Part shown: positions 34,197 through 41,310 of the stretch, one piece after another | Position numbering within the stretch: the first letter of the stretch is position 1 | Layout of the letters: each line of letters opens with the position of its first letter | Assembly (NCBI GenBank): GCA_943330745.2 | Contig: CALQIX020000022.1 | Span: 1 to 54,489, forward strand | Source: Lishizhenia tianjinensis | GTDB lineage: Bacteria; Bacteroidota; Bacteroidia; Flavobacteriales_D; Crocinitomicaceae | Reading direction: 5' to 3' | Length of the DNA stretch: 54,489 nt | The notes under the pieces: model-generated | What the model saw: the letters and a program-made list of their open reading frames with translations, nothing else | What the model was told of the DNA's origin: nothing | The model's database searches: none | Position numbers and translations under genes: made by a program

Positions 34197-34993
34197 AATC
34201 TTAACGCAAATAAATTAAACATGGCAGTACTTTCTAAACCTGATTCACTTTCTGCGTGTAATCGATTAAATCCCTTTTCAGTTAGTAAATCCTTTACTTT
34301 ATTAAGTCTACCATCTGTATCATGTACTTCGATTACTAACGATTTAATTTTTGACCAATCTGCATCCTCGATTCCTTGAATAGCACTCCATTCAGCACCT
34401 TCACAATCGATTTTTAGCAAATCAATTCTATCCAAATTCTGCTCTGCAATAAAGCTAGAAAGTGTTCTCAAGGAACAACTCACTTTCTTTCTTCCTTTAA
34501 CCAATTGTTTTGCAATTAAACCTGAAAAAATGGTAGGTATCCATTTCATCCATTTCATATTTTCAGGAGGGTTTTTCATAGTTCCTTTTACTGCTCGTTG
34601 AAAAGCCGTTGGATCTACGTCCCATTGCTCTGGATGTAGCGTAGAAAGAGCAGGAGTATTTGGGAAATAAGTAAATTCTGCTTGGGTATTTTCATTCGAA
34701 ATTCCATATCGGCAAACCGTTATTTGCCCCCCTCCGATTAGCTCAGCATTTTTCTCAAGTGTATCGGCAATATCAGGAATTGGTTCAAAACAATACACAC
34801 GAACATTTTTTCCTTTTTGAGCTGCTCGTATTCCAAAAACACCGATATTGGCTCCTACATCTAAAACAACATCACCATCATTTATCTGAATACCATTGGT
34901 TAAATATCCTTCAACATGATGATCTAACATTTTTGCTTCAGCTGCACGTAGCGCAAAAACAGGGGTCCCATCTACCAAATTTATCTTTTTCAT
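34193..34993 (-). CDS. FkbM family SAM-dependent methyltransferase
   Basis: A 266-residue protein with the SAM-binding motif VVLDVGANIGVFG (about 42-54), the CFEPIPD acidic motif II and the LLKIDCEGAEW motif typical of FkbM methyltransferases. Many FkbM enzymes methylate hydroxyl groups of polyketides or sugars. No signal peptide or membrane segment is present, so it acts in the cytoplasm. It is the first gene of a translationally coupled trio, and its stop overlaps the hydroxylase start by 4 bases. A methyltransferase followed by a hydroxylase suggests successive modification of one lipid or pigment, but this is inference. Confidence 0.88.
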   Translation of the reverse strand: MKKINLVDGTPVFALRAAEAKMLDHHVEGYLTNGIQINDGDVVLDVGANIGVFGIRAAQKGKNVRVYCFEPIPDIADTLEKNAELIGGGQITVCRYGISNENTQAEFTYFPNTPALSTLHPEQWDVDPTAFQRAVKGTMKNPPENMKWMKWIPTIFSGLIAKQLVKGRKKVSCSLRTLSSFIAEQNLDRIDLLKIDCEGAEWSAIQGIEDADWSKIKSLVIEVHDTDGRLNKVKDLLTEKGFNRLHAESESGLESTAMFNLFALRL

Positions 34994-35074
34994 AATATAC
35001 CTATAACTAAAATTAATTAAAATGAATCACGAATTTTTTTTCGAATCAAAATAACCCCACTATTTTTCAACAAT

Positions 35075-36649
35075 CTATTTTTTCTCTTTTGACAGTAAAT
35101 AGGTTACAGCTCTTTCAGCATTGATAAAACCTCCCGAAATTGATACATCTTTCATCATTCCTGTAGATTCATTTTTTTTACGCCCTGGAATAGAAATGTT
35201 TTTTGGGGTTGACACAACAGTCTCCATCAGTACAGCACGAACTTGTTCAGCTGTCAATTCCGGAAAATAACCACGTATTATTGCTGCCACACCCGCAGCA
35301 ACAGGTGAAGCCATACTAGTGCCAGATGCATCTTCATATTTTCCATCAGGTACCGTTGAATAAATATCTACCCCAGGAGCAAATAAATCAACGGTTTTTG
35401 ATCCATAATTTGAAAAATCGGCTATTAATTTACTCCCCTTCTTTGAAACACTACTTGCTCCCACTTCTAGCCAATTCGAGGCTATTGTTCCATTATTCAT
35501 AATGCGAGTTGGGTATGAATCTTCTATGTTCTTATCTTTTGCGTCGTTTCCTGCTGCATGAACAAATAACACATCTTTACTTTTGGCATAAAGAATGGCT
35601 TCGTCTAAAACTTCTTTTGATGGTGTGTAATATTTACCAAAAGACATGTTGATTATTTTTGCTCCATTATCCACAGCATAATAAATTGCATTGGCAATGT
35701 CTTTATCGCGCTCATCACCATTAGGAACTGCACGAAGCACCATTATTTTGGCATGTTTTGCAATACCATCAATTCCTAGGTTATTACCATTGGTAGCTGC
35801 AATAATTCCTGACACATGAGTACCATGCATGGCATCTGGTCCTTCATATCGATTACATCCATAATATCTTTCTGACATAGAATTGATGTTATCCCCAACA
35901 ATTACTTGCCTCAAACTATCTGCATTCATGGTATTACTTCTGATCATTCCTCCTATTTGGGACTCCCCACCTTCAACTTGTTTTTCAATAATACTAGGAG
36001 AAATAAAGAGGAAAGCACGTTTCAGATTCTTTTGCAATTTTAACTCAATGGCATCTTTAGTGGTGTATTTTTTGTTGGCCTTTTTAGAAAACTCTCCCTG
36101 TTGTTTCTTAACGTTTGCAATATACTTAGACGCAAATTCAATTCCTTTATATTGAGCTAACAATACTCCTTGCTCCCTATTAAAATCATTTTTAATCTCC
36201 AAAAATTTTTCATAACGAGCTTTATCTCCTTCATCAATTGTTGAAGCGTCTTTGCCATCAAAATATCTGTTTTCTTTTTGGAACATCCGAGCTATTTCCA
36301 TGGCTTCATTATTGATATCGCCACCTTGACCACCTAGAAATGACCATCCATTAACATCATCAACATAACCATTCTTATCATCATCAATTCCATTTGCAGG
36401 AATTTCATCTGAATTTATCCAAATTACATCTTTTAAATCTGGATGATCGGTCTCTACACCACTGTCAATAACGGCAACTATAACCTCCTTGGGTATTCTG
36501 TTTACTAATAGTTTATATGCCTCAGTAGCCCCAACACCAAATACCTTATCTTTTTGGGGATGTTTTAGATACCAGTTTAATGGCGCTTTTTGAGAAAAAC
36601 TAGAATGAATAAAAAGAATAGCGCAAACTAAAACGAAAAAATTTTTCAT
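35075..36649 (-). CDS. Secreted subtilisin-like serine protease (S8 family)
   Basis: A 524-residue protein with a signal peptide (MKNFFVLVCAILFIHSSFSQ) and an S8 catalytic domain. The triad is Asp62 (AVIDSGVETDHPD), His275 (AMHGTHVSG) and Ser445 (SGTSMASP). Between Asp and His there is a long helical, Lys/Glu-rich insert of about 170 residues (105-270). Such inserts are frequent in Bacteroidota subtilases; here it could serve as a built-in pro-region or substrate-binding arm. No T9SS C-terminal domain is seen: the chain stops soon after the catalytic domain. It lies 56 bases downstream of the PorP/SprF gene on the same strand. Confidence 0.92.
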   Translation of the reverse strand: MKNFFVLVCAILFIHSSFSQKAPLNWYLKHPQKDKVFGVGATEAYKLLVNRIPKEVIVAVIDSGVETDHPDLKDVIWINSDEIPANGIDDDKNGYVDDVNGWSFLGGQGGDINNEAMEIARMFQKENRYFDGKDASTIDEGDKARYEKFLEIKNDFNREQGVLLAQYKGIEFASKYIANVKKQQGEFSKKANKKYTTKDAIELKLQKNLKRAFLFISPSIIEKQVEGGESQIGGMIRSNTMNADSLRQVIVGDNINSMSERYYGCNRYEGPDAMHGTHVSGIIAATNGNNLGIDGIAKHAKIMVLRAVPNGDERDKDIANAIYYAVDNGAKIINMSFGKYYTPSKEVLDEAILYAKSKDVLFVHAAGNDAKDKNIEDSYPTRIMNNGTIASNWLEVGASSVSKKGSKLIADFSNYGSKTVDLFAPGVDIYSTVPDGKYEDASGTSMASPVAAGVAAIIRGYFPELTAEQVRAVLMETVVSTPKNISIPGRKKNESTGMMKDVSISGGFINAERAVTYLLSKEKK

Positions 36650-36705
36650 GGATTTAAATTAAACCCCTAAAATAGTAATTTAGATGTTAGAAAATGCAAG
36701 AAAAA

Positions 36706-37725
36706 CTATTTCTTCTTTTTCTTCTTTTTAGTATCGGTTGATTTACTAACTAAACTGTACTTTAAATACAACTCTATTGCTCCAATGCTATTAGTAGCTG
36801 TATTTAATTTAGAAACATTGGCATCAAAAGATAAACCTGCCATAAATCCATCGATATTCACACCAAAGGATGCAATAATAGCATCATTCCAACGGTAATA
36901 AAACCCATATTGAATACTCTTTGTTTTACGCAAGGTTGTAACACGAGCACCTTCATCTAACATTGTTTCTGCAGATGTACCCAAAACCAATGATTTGTTA
37001 GGTCCATTCATATAATAGATAATTTGTGGGCGAATTTTATATTGGTTTCTGCGCGTCGTAAATTCAGCACCTGCATGCAATGTCATAAGCTGATACAATT
37101 TATCACCGCCGAATGAAAAATCTACCTTAGGTCTAGTTAAGTGTTTAGCTGAAAACCCTGCAAAATATTTTGATTTATCATTTCGCTCCAGTTGATAAAA
37201 CACTCCGGTTCCGATATCCAAAGCTGCATAGGATTTGTTTAAATTCTCTCCAGAAATAGTTGTTGAATTATACGTAGTACCGTTCCATTGAGACTCCCAA
37301 GTTTGAGAGGATGGATTAAAACCTTGCGTATAGAATCCAGGTGAAATCCCAATAGAAAGTTTATTTTGATAATCCAACTGCATAGTGTAATTAACAGGTA
37401 CAGCAAAAGAATTCGTCATAAAACGAGCGTCTCCGGTTTGGTCATTGTAAAAATTTAAACCAACACCAAAGTAATTATCCCTTCCTGTTTGATCTGGAAT
37501 TTTTATTTCTGCGGCAAGTGAGTTGGTTCGCATTGGACTCCCATTTATCGTGAAATATTGTAACCTAAAATTGGTGTAAATTGAATAATTTGACCCATCG
37601 GTTGCAACAGCAGCAGGATTCACCAGCGCATTGGACAAATACCAATTACTGGAATGGATTTCTTGTTGAGCCCAAAATGATGCTGAACAAAGTAGAAAAA
37701 TCTGAAGTATAATATTATTTTTCAT
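36706..37725 (-). CDS. PorP/SprF family T9SS outer-membrane protein
   Basis: A 339-residue beta-barrel protein with a signal peptide (residues 1-19) and the PorP/SprF opening (SSNWYLSNALVNPAAVATDG). PorP/SprF proteins are outer-membrane partners for secretion or attachment of type B T9SS cargo. The gene starts three bases after the stop of the type B cargo gene at 37729-38643, the usual SprB-SprF type of pairing. The C-terminus carries seven consecutive Lys residues (positions 333-339), unusual for a barrel protein, whose last strand is normally at the very end. Confidence 0.9.
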   Translation of the reverse strand: MKNNIILQIFLLCSASFWAQQEIHSSNWYLSNALVNPAAVATDGSNYSIYTNFRLQYFTINGSPMRTNSLAAEIKIPDQTGRDNYFGVGLNFYNDQTGDARFMTNSFAVPVNYTMQLDYQNKLSIGISPGFYTQGFNPSSQTWESQWNGTTYNSTTISGENLNKSYAALDIGTGVFYQLERNDKSKYFAGFSAKHLTRPKVDFSFGGDKLYQLMTLHAGAEFTTRRNQYKIRPQIIYYMNGPNKSLVLGTSAETMLDEGARVTTLRKTKSIQYGFYYRWNDAIIASFGVNIDGFMAGLSFDANVSKLNTATNSIGAIELYLKYSLVSKSTDTKKKKKKK

Positions 37726-37728
37726 TCC

Positions 37729-38643
37729 TTATCTAAATAAAGTTACATTACCGTTAATTGAGCTTGATCTTCCATTTATCAAACGATAATCTAAAGTATA
37801 AACAAACGTCGCCGGATTCTCAGGCTTCCCTTTAAAATTTCCATCCCACCCTTCTCGGGTATCAGATGTCCTAAATATAAGTTGACCATAATGATTATAG
37901 ATTCTAAAATCCATTTCTGCAATAGCGCCACCCTCTACAAATCCATTCGTAAAATTATTATCTCCATCAACATTTGTTAAAACACGCAATAAATCATTGG
38001 AACCGTCTCCATTGGGCGAAAATGAATTGGGAACACTTACAACTTCATTAAAATTAACTTGAACTAAAAGGGTATCTGTCGCTGTACAACCACCTGCATT
38101 GGTGTAGCTTACAACATAATATGTATCGTAAAAAGGTGTAACTGTTAAAGAATCCCCGTTAGCAACAACTTCAGCATCACCGATTACACCACTTGGATAC
38201 CATGTCATTACACCACCGGCAGGAGTTCCTTGGGCCCACAAATAAGCCTCTTGAAACATATTAATTGTGGTGTCAGCTATAACCACATAATTTCCATTAG
38301 TAGTATCCGAAATTGTTGCTCCCACAACTGGCAAATCAGAAACAGTAATTATTTGACTTGTCGAATTGGAACCAAAGGTGTTTGTAACAGTTAACGAAAT
38401 AGTTATACTTCCGGCAGTAGGAAAACAAACTGGACCGGGATTTTGACCGGAATAAGAACTTGGAGTTGCACCTGTAAAAGTCCATGACCAACTCAATCCA
38501 TTATCCGACGATGTGTTTGTTATATTTATACATTCACCAACACACAAAGAGTTATCGGAAACGACAAAACCAGCCGTTGGTAATTGCTGAGCAATTAAAA
38601 CATTGGCTGCAAGTAATAAAGTCAATCCTAAAAAGTATTTCAT
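37729..38643 (-). CDS. PKD-domain T9SS type B cargo (gliding-motility type C-terminus)
   Basis: A 304-residue secreted protein. It has a signal peptide (MKYFLGLTLLLAANVLIAQ), an N-terminal PKD-like domain (about 22-105; LSWSWTFTGATPSSYSGQNP, CFPTAGSITISLTVTN), an Ig-like SprB-type region (about 106-200) and a type B sorting domain (about 205-304). The latter shows VPNSFSPNGDGSNDLLRV, DFRIYNHYGQLIFRT and EGWDGNFKGKPENPATFVYTLD. This C-terminus directs export through T9SS. The PorP/SprF partner follows after 3 bases. Surface adhesion or binding is a plausible role but unproven. Confidence 0.9.
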   Translation of the reverse strand: MKYFLGLTLLLAANVLIAQQLPTAGFVVSDNSLCVGECINITNTSSDNGLSWSWTFTGATPSSYSGQNPGPVCFPTAGSITISLTVTNTFGSNSTSQIITVSDLPVVGATISDTTNGNYVVIADTTINMFQEAYLWAQGTPAGGVMTWYPSGVIGDAEVVANGDSLTVTPFYDTYYVVSYTNAGGCTATDTLLVQVNFNEVVSVPNSFSPNGDGSNDLLRVLTNVDGDNNFTNGFVEGGAIAEMDFRIYNHYGQLIFRTSDTREGWDGNFKGKPENPATFVYTLDYRLINGRSSSINGNVTLFR

Positions 38644-38709
38644 TTTAAACGATTTTTCGGTTTTAGTTTTACGAAAGTAATGAAAAAAGTTTCAACATCA
38701 CAAAAAATC

Positions 38710-39552
38710 TTAACAACTTGAAAGTAAGATTCGAACATCATTCATTTCTGACACATCATGAACCCTGATAATATTAGCGCCTTTTGATGTTAAAATTGTT
38801 TGCAAAGCAATTGTTCCATGAAGAGAATTTTCGGGAGTAACGCCTAAAGTTTTGTAAATCATAGACTTTCGCGAAACCCCAATCAAAATAGGCAAATTAA
38901 AAATTTTCAACATTTCAAATTTTTGAACTATCTCAAAATTTTGCTCCAATGTTTTAGCAAAACCAAATCCTGGATCAATAATTAAATCGTTTAACCCTAT
39001 CGATTTACAATATGCAATTTTTTGGGATAGGAAATTTGTCAAATCCAACATGAAACTTTCCGTTTCAAATGGTAATACCGATTTCACATAACCGGGAGAA
39101 TGAGTCAAAACATAGGGAGTTTTGTTTGTTGCAGCAACCTGTAAAATCGTTTCATCCAATTCACCTGAGGTAACGTCATTAATAATGTCTACTCCAACAT
39201 CGATTCCTGCCTGTGCTACTTCTCCATGCACCGTATCCAATGAAAGAATAAGACTGGGAAATTTCTTTTTGATAATCTCAATCGCTGGAATCACCCGTTC
39301 TTTTTCCACTTTAATGGTAGGAAAAATTGAACCTGGTCGAGTTGAAGCACCGCCGATATCCAAAATATCTATTCCTCCTAGAATCATTTCCTCTACTCTC
39401 AAAAGAATGGACTTTTCATCATTTATTCGACTATTTTCATAAAACGAATCAGGCGTACAATTAATAATTCCCATTATCTTTGGGCGCGATAAATCATAAA
39501 GAGCGCCTTTGATATTTATTGAAAATGAAGTTGATTGAGTTTCTAAATACAT
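38710..39552 (-). CDS. folP: Dihydropteroate synthase FolP
   Basis: A 280-residue TIM-barrel enzyme that joins pABA to 6-hydroxymethyl-dihydropterin diphosphate in folate synthesis. Motifs are MGIINCTPDSFYENSR, DIGGASTRPGS, NDVTSGE, DPGFGFAKT and GVSRKSMI. The first DHPS signature normally reads N-V-T-P; here Cys replaces Val. I choose the ATG at 39552, since a longer frame would add a 27-residue hydrophobic stretch overlapping the divergent gene. Its start codon shares two bases with that of the divergent DUF1599 gene, so no intergenic promoter region exists. Confidence 0.92.
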   Translation of the reverse strand: MYLETQSTSFSINIKGALYDLSRPKIMGIINCTPDSFYENSRINDEKSILLRVEEMILGGIDILDIGGASTRPGSIFPTIKVEKERVIPAIEIIKKKFPSLILSLDTVHGEVAQAGIDVGVDIINDVTSGELDETILQVAATNKTPYVLTHSPGYVKSVLPFETESFMLDLTNFLSQKIAYCKSIGLNDLIIDPGFGFAKTLEQNFEIVQKFEMLKIFNLPILIGVSRKSMIYKTLGVTPENSLHGTIALQTILTSKGANIIRVHDVSEMNDVRILLSSC

Positions 39553-40096
39553 GGATAATAAAATGAATAAAACAAATATTGAATATACAAATGTAATGAA
39601 TGTTTGCAGAGATATCTTCGCGAAAAAAACCATCGATTACGGAACTTCATGGCGAATTCTCAGACCAAGTTCATTGACAGATCAAATTTTCATCAAAGCT
39701 CAGCGAATTCGAACACTTCAAGAAACCGGAGAAAATAAAGTGGGTGAAAGTTTTGAAGATGCTTTTACGGCTATTGTAAATTATTGCATAATGGCAGTTA
39801 TTCAAGTGCGCATGGGTGCTGAAGTTAACGAAGACTTATCAGCCGAAGAGGCGATTGAATCGTATGATAAAATTGCCAAAGAAGCGTTTGAACTCATGGA
39901 AAATAAAAACCATGATTATGGTGAAGCTTGGAGAGACATGCGCGTGAGTTCATTAACTGATTTAATTTTAACTAAAGTATTGCGCATTAAGCAAATGGAG
40001 GACAACAAAGGAAAAACAATCATCAGCGAAGGAATCGAAGGTAATTATTTTGACATGTTAAACTATTCCGTTTTTGCGCTAATTCATTTAGGGTGA
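39551..40096 (+). CDS. DUF1599 protein with two tandem MazG-like repeats
   Basis: A 181-residue soluble protein built of two similar halves. The first has KKTIDYGTSWRILRPSSLTDQI and ESFEDAFTAIVNYCIMAVI; the second has NKNHDYGEAWRDMRVSSLTDLI and EGNYFDMLNYSVFALIHL. Each repeat shows the Asp/Tyr-Gly and Ser-Leu-Thr-Asp signature of DUF1599, a nucleotide-modification-associated family related to all-alpha NTP pyrophosphatases. The function in Bacteroidota is not established. It is divergent from folP, starting at 39551 (a second in-frame ATG at 39563 is possible). The DoxX-thioredoxin gene follows, an arrangement I recall as conserved in this phylum. Confidence 0.88.
   Translation: MDNKMNKTNIEYTNVMNVCRDIFAKKTIDYGTSWRILRPSSLTDQIFIKAQRIRTLQETGENKVGESFEDAFTAIVNYCIMAVIQVRMGAEVNEDLSAEEAIESYDKIAKEAFELMENKNHDYGEAWRDMRVSSLTDLILTKVLRIKQMEDNKGKTIISEGIEGNYFDMLNYSVFALIHLG
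39588..39595 (-). promoter_or_regulatory. Possible -7 box for folP inside the DUF1599 gene
   Basis: TACATTTG on the minus strand fits TAnnTTTG and ends 35 bases before the folP ATG. It lies within the coding sequence of the divergent gene. I see no -33 TTG. Confidence 0.3.
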
Positions 40097-40169
40097 TATG
40101 TTAATGAACTGTTAAGCAATTTCTTCAACTAAATTTTATACTTATTTTAGATTAACTAAATTTTAAAAT

Positions 40170-41234
40170 ATGACAACTGTAAAACGTTTTTTACCTTGGA
40201 CTCTTAGAGTTATTTTATCTGTTTTATTTCTATTATCTGCTGCAGCAAAACTATACCCATCTCCTACTTTTGGCATTACCATGTTCGAAATAAAGCAACT
40301 AATTCCATTGGGTTTTGACGCTTGTTTTGCACCTTATTTTTCACGTTTTATAATTGGCGCTGAAATTTCTTTAGGGTTGGCACTTTTGCAACCACACTTT
40401 TTAAAATCAGTTGTTATTCCGATAAGCGCCCTATTACTCGCGATTTTTGTAGGACACCTCACCTATGAAGTTATCTCAACAGGTAATGAAGGAAATTGCG
40501 GATGTTTTGGTGCTTTGATTCCAATGACGCCAGTTGAAGCGATTATTAAAAACCTATTAGCTATTGGTATGTTGGGCTATTTGTTTTTTACTACTTCGGA
40601 TAAAGAAAAGGGTTCAAATAACTTTTTCATCTTGCTTTCATTGTTTCTCGGATCCACTTTATTCATGTTCGGACTAACACCTATTGAAAAATGTGATGTT
40701 AAAAAAACAGTTTCTTCTCAGCCTGTAATCATTGAAGCAGAAAACCCAGAAGAATCAACCCAAAATGTTGGTCTATCTCCAGAAAACGGAAAATCAAATC
40801 CAACAGATACCATTAATAAAACAAAAGTTAACACAGGACCAAAAAAAGTAACGTCTGCCTTTAGTCAACTTGTTCCCGGTATTGATGAAGGCAAGAAAAT
40901 ACTCTGCTTCTTTGCTCCTGGTTGCGATCATTGTCAAGCTGCTGCTAAATCACTGGCTCAATTGAGTAAAACAATTCCTGACTTTCCCAAAGTACATATT
41001 ATTTTCATGGATGAAGAAACTGAAAAAATACCAGAGTTCTTCAAAATTGCGGGTAAATCGTTCAACCATCAAATTTTAGGGATTGCTAAATTTTACAATA
41101 CCTTAGGCTCCTCAAAGGATACACCAGGAGTTGCATTGCTATGGAATGGTAATATTTTGAAATTCTATGACGGCACCAACTCAAATCAATACGATGCGGC
41201 AAAACTAAAAGCGGAGCTAGCCAAAATGAAGTAA
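40170..41234 (+). CDS. DoxX/MauE-like membrane protein fused to a thioredoxin domain (BT_3928 family)
   Basis: A 354-residue protein in two parts. Residues 1-165 have four or five membrane segments resembling DoxX/MauE, with a cysteine motif CGCFG (Cys110, Cys112) at a membrane boundary. After a low-complexity linker (about 185-225) comes a thioredoxin-like domain (about 235-354) with the redox motif CDHC (Cys252, Cys255) in FFAPGCDHCQ. By analogy with MauE and DsbD, membrane cysteines may pass electrons to the thioredoxin domain. The substrate is unknown. It lies 73 bases after DUF1599 on the same strand. Confidence 0.88.
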   Translation: MTTVKRFLPWTLRVILSVLFLLSAAAKLYPSPTFGITMFEIKQLIPLGFDACFAPYFSRFIIGAEISLGLALLQPHFLKSVVIPISALLLAIFVGHLTYEVISTGNEGNCGCFGALIPMTPVEAIIKNLLAIGMLGYLFFTTSDKEKGSNNFFILLSLFLGSTLFMFGLTPIEKCDVKKTVSSQPVIIEAENPEESTQNVGLSPENGKSNPTDTINKTKVNTGPKKVTSAFSQLVPGIDEGKKILCFFAPGCDHCQAAAKSLAQLSKTIPDFPKVHIIFMDEETEKIPEFFKIAGKSFNHQILGIAKFYNTLGSSKDTPGVALLWNGNILKFYDGTNSNQYDAAKLKAELAKMK

Positions 41235-41285
41235 TTCAGGGACCAGAAGGTTTTATTTTCGATTTCCATTAATCTAATAAAATCG

Positions 41286-41293
41286 TACTTTTG
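41286..41293 (+). promoter_or_regulatory. -7 box for the oligopeptidase B-like gene
   Basis: TACTTTTG matches TAnnTTTG and ends 17 bases before the ATG at 41311. A TTCG near 41258-41261 is farther away than the usual spacing. Confidence 0.45.
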
Positions 41294-41310
41294 ATAAAAA
41301 ATTTCTATCC

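Noticed and set aside
35020..35060. A possible hairpin between the FkbM gene and the subtilase gene.
   Set aside because: Only a four-base stem (CGAA/TTCG) forms; the GAATC copies are direct, not inverted, repeats.
39553..39633. A hydrophobic 27-residue N-terminal extension of FolP.
   Set aside because: FolP is cytoplasmic and its conserved fold starts at the FSINIKGALYDL segment. The extension is the reverse strand of the DUF1599 gene.
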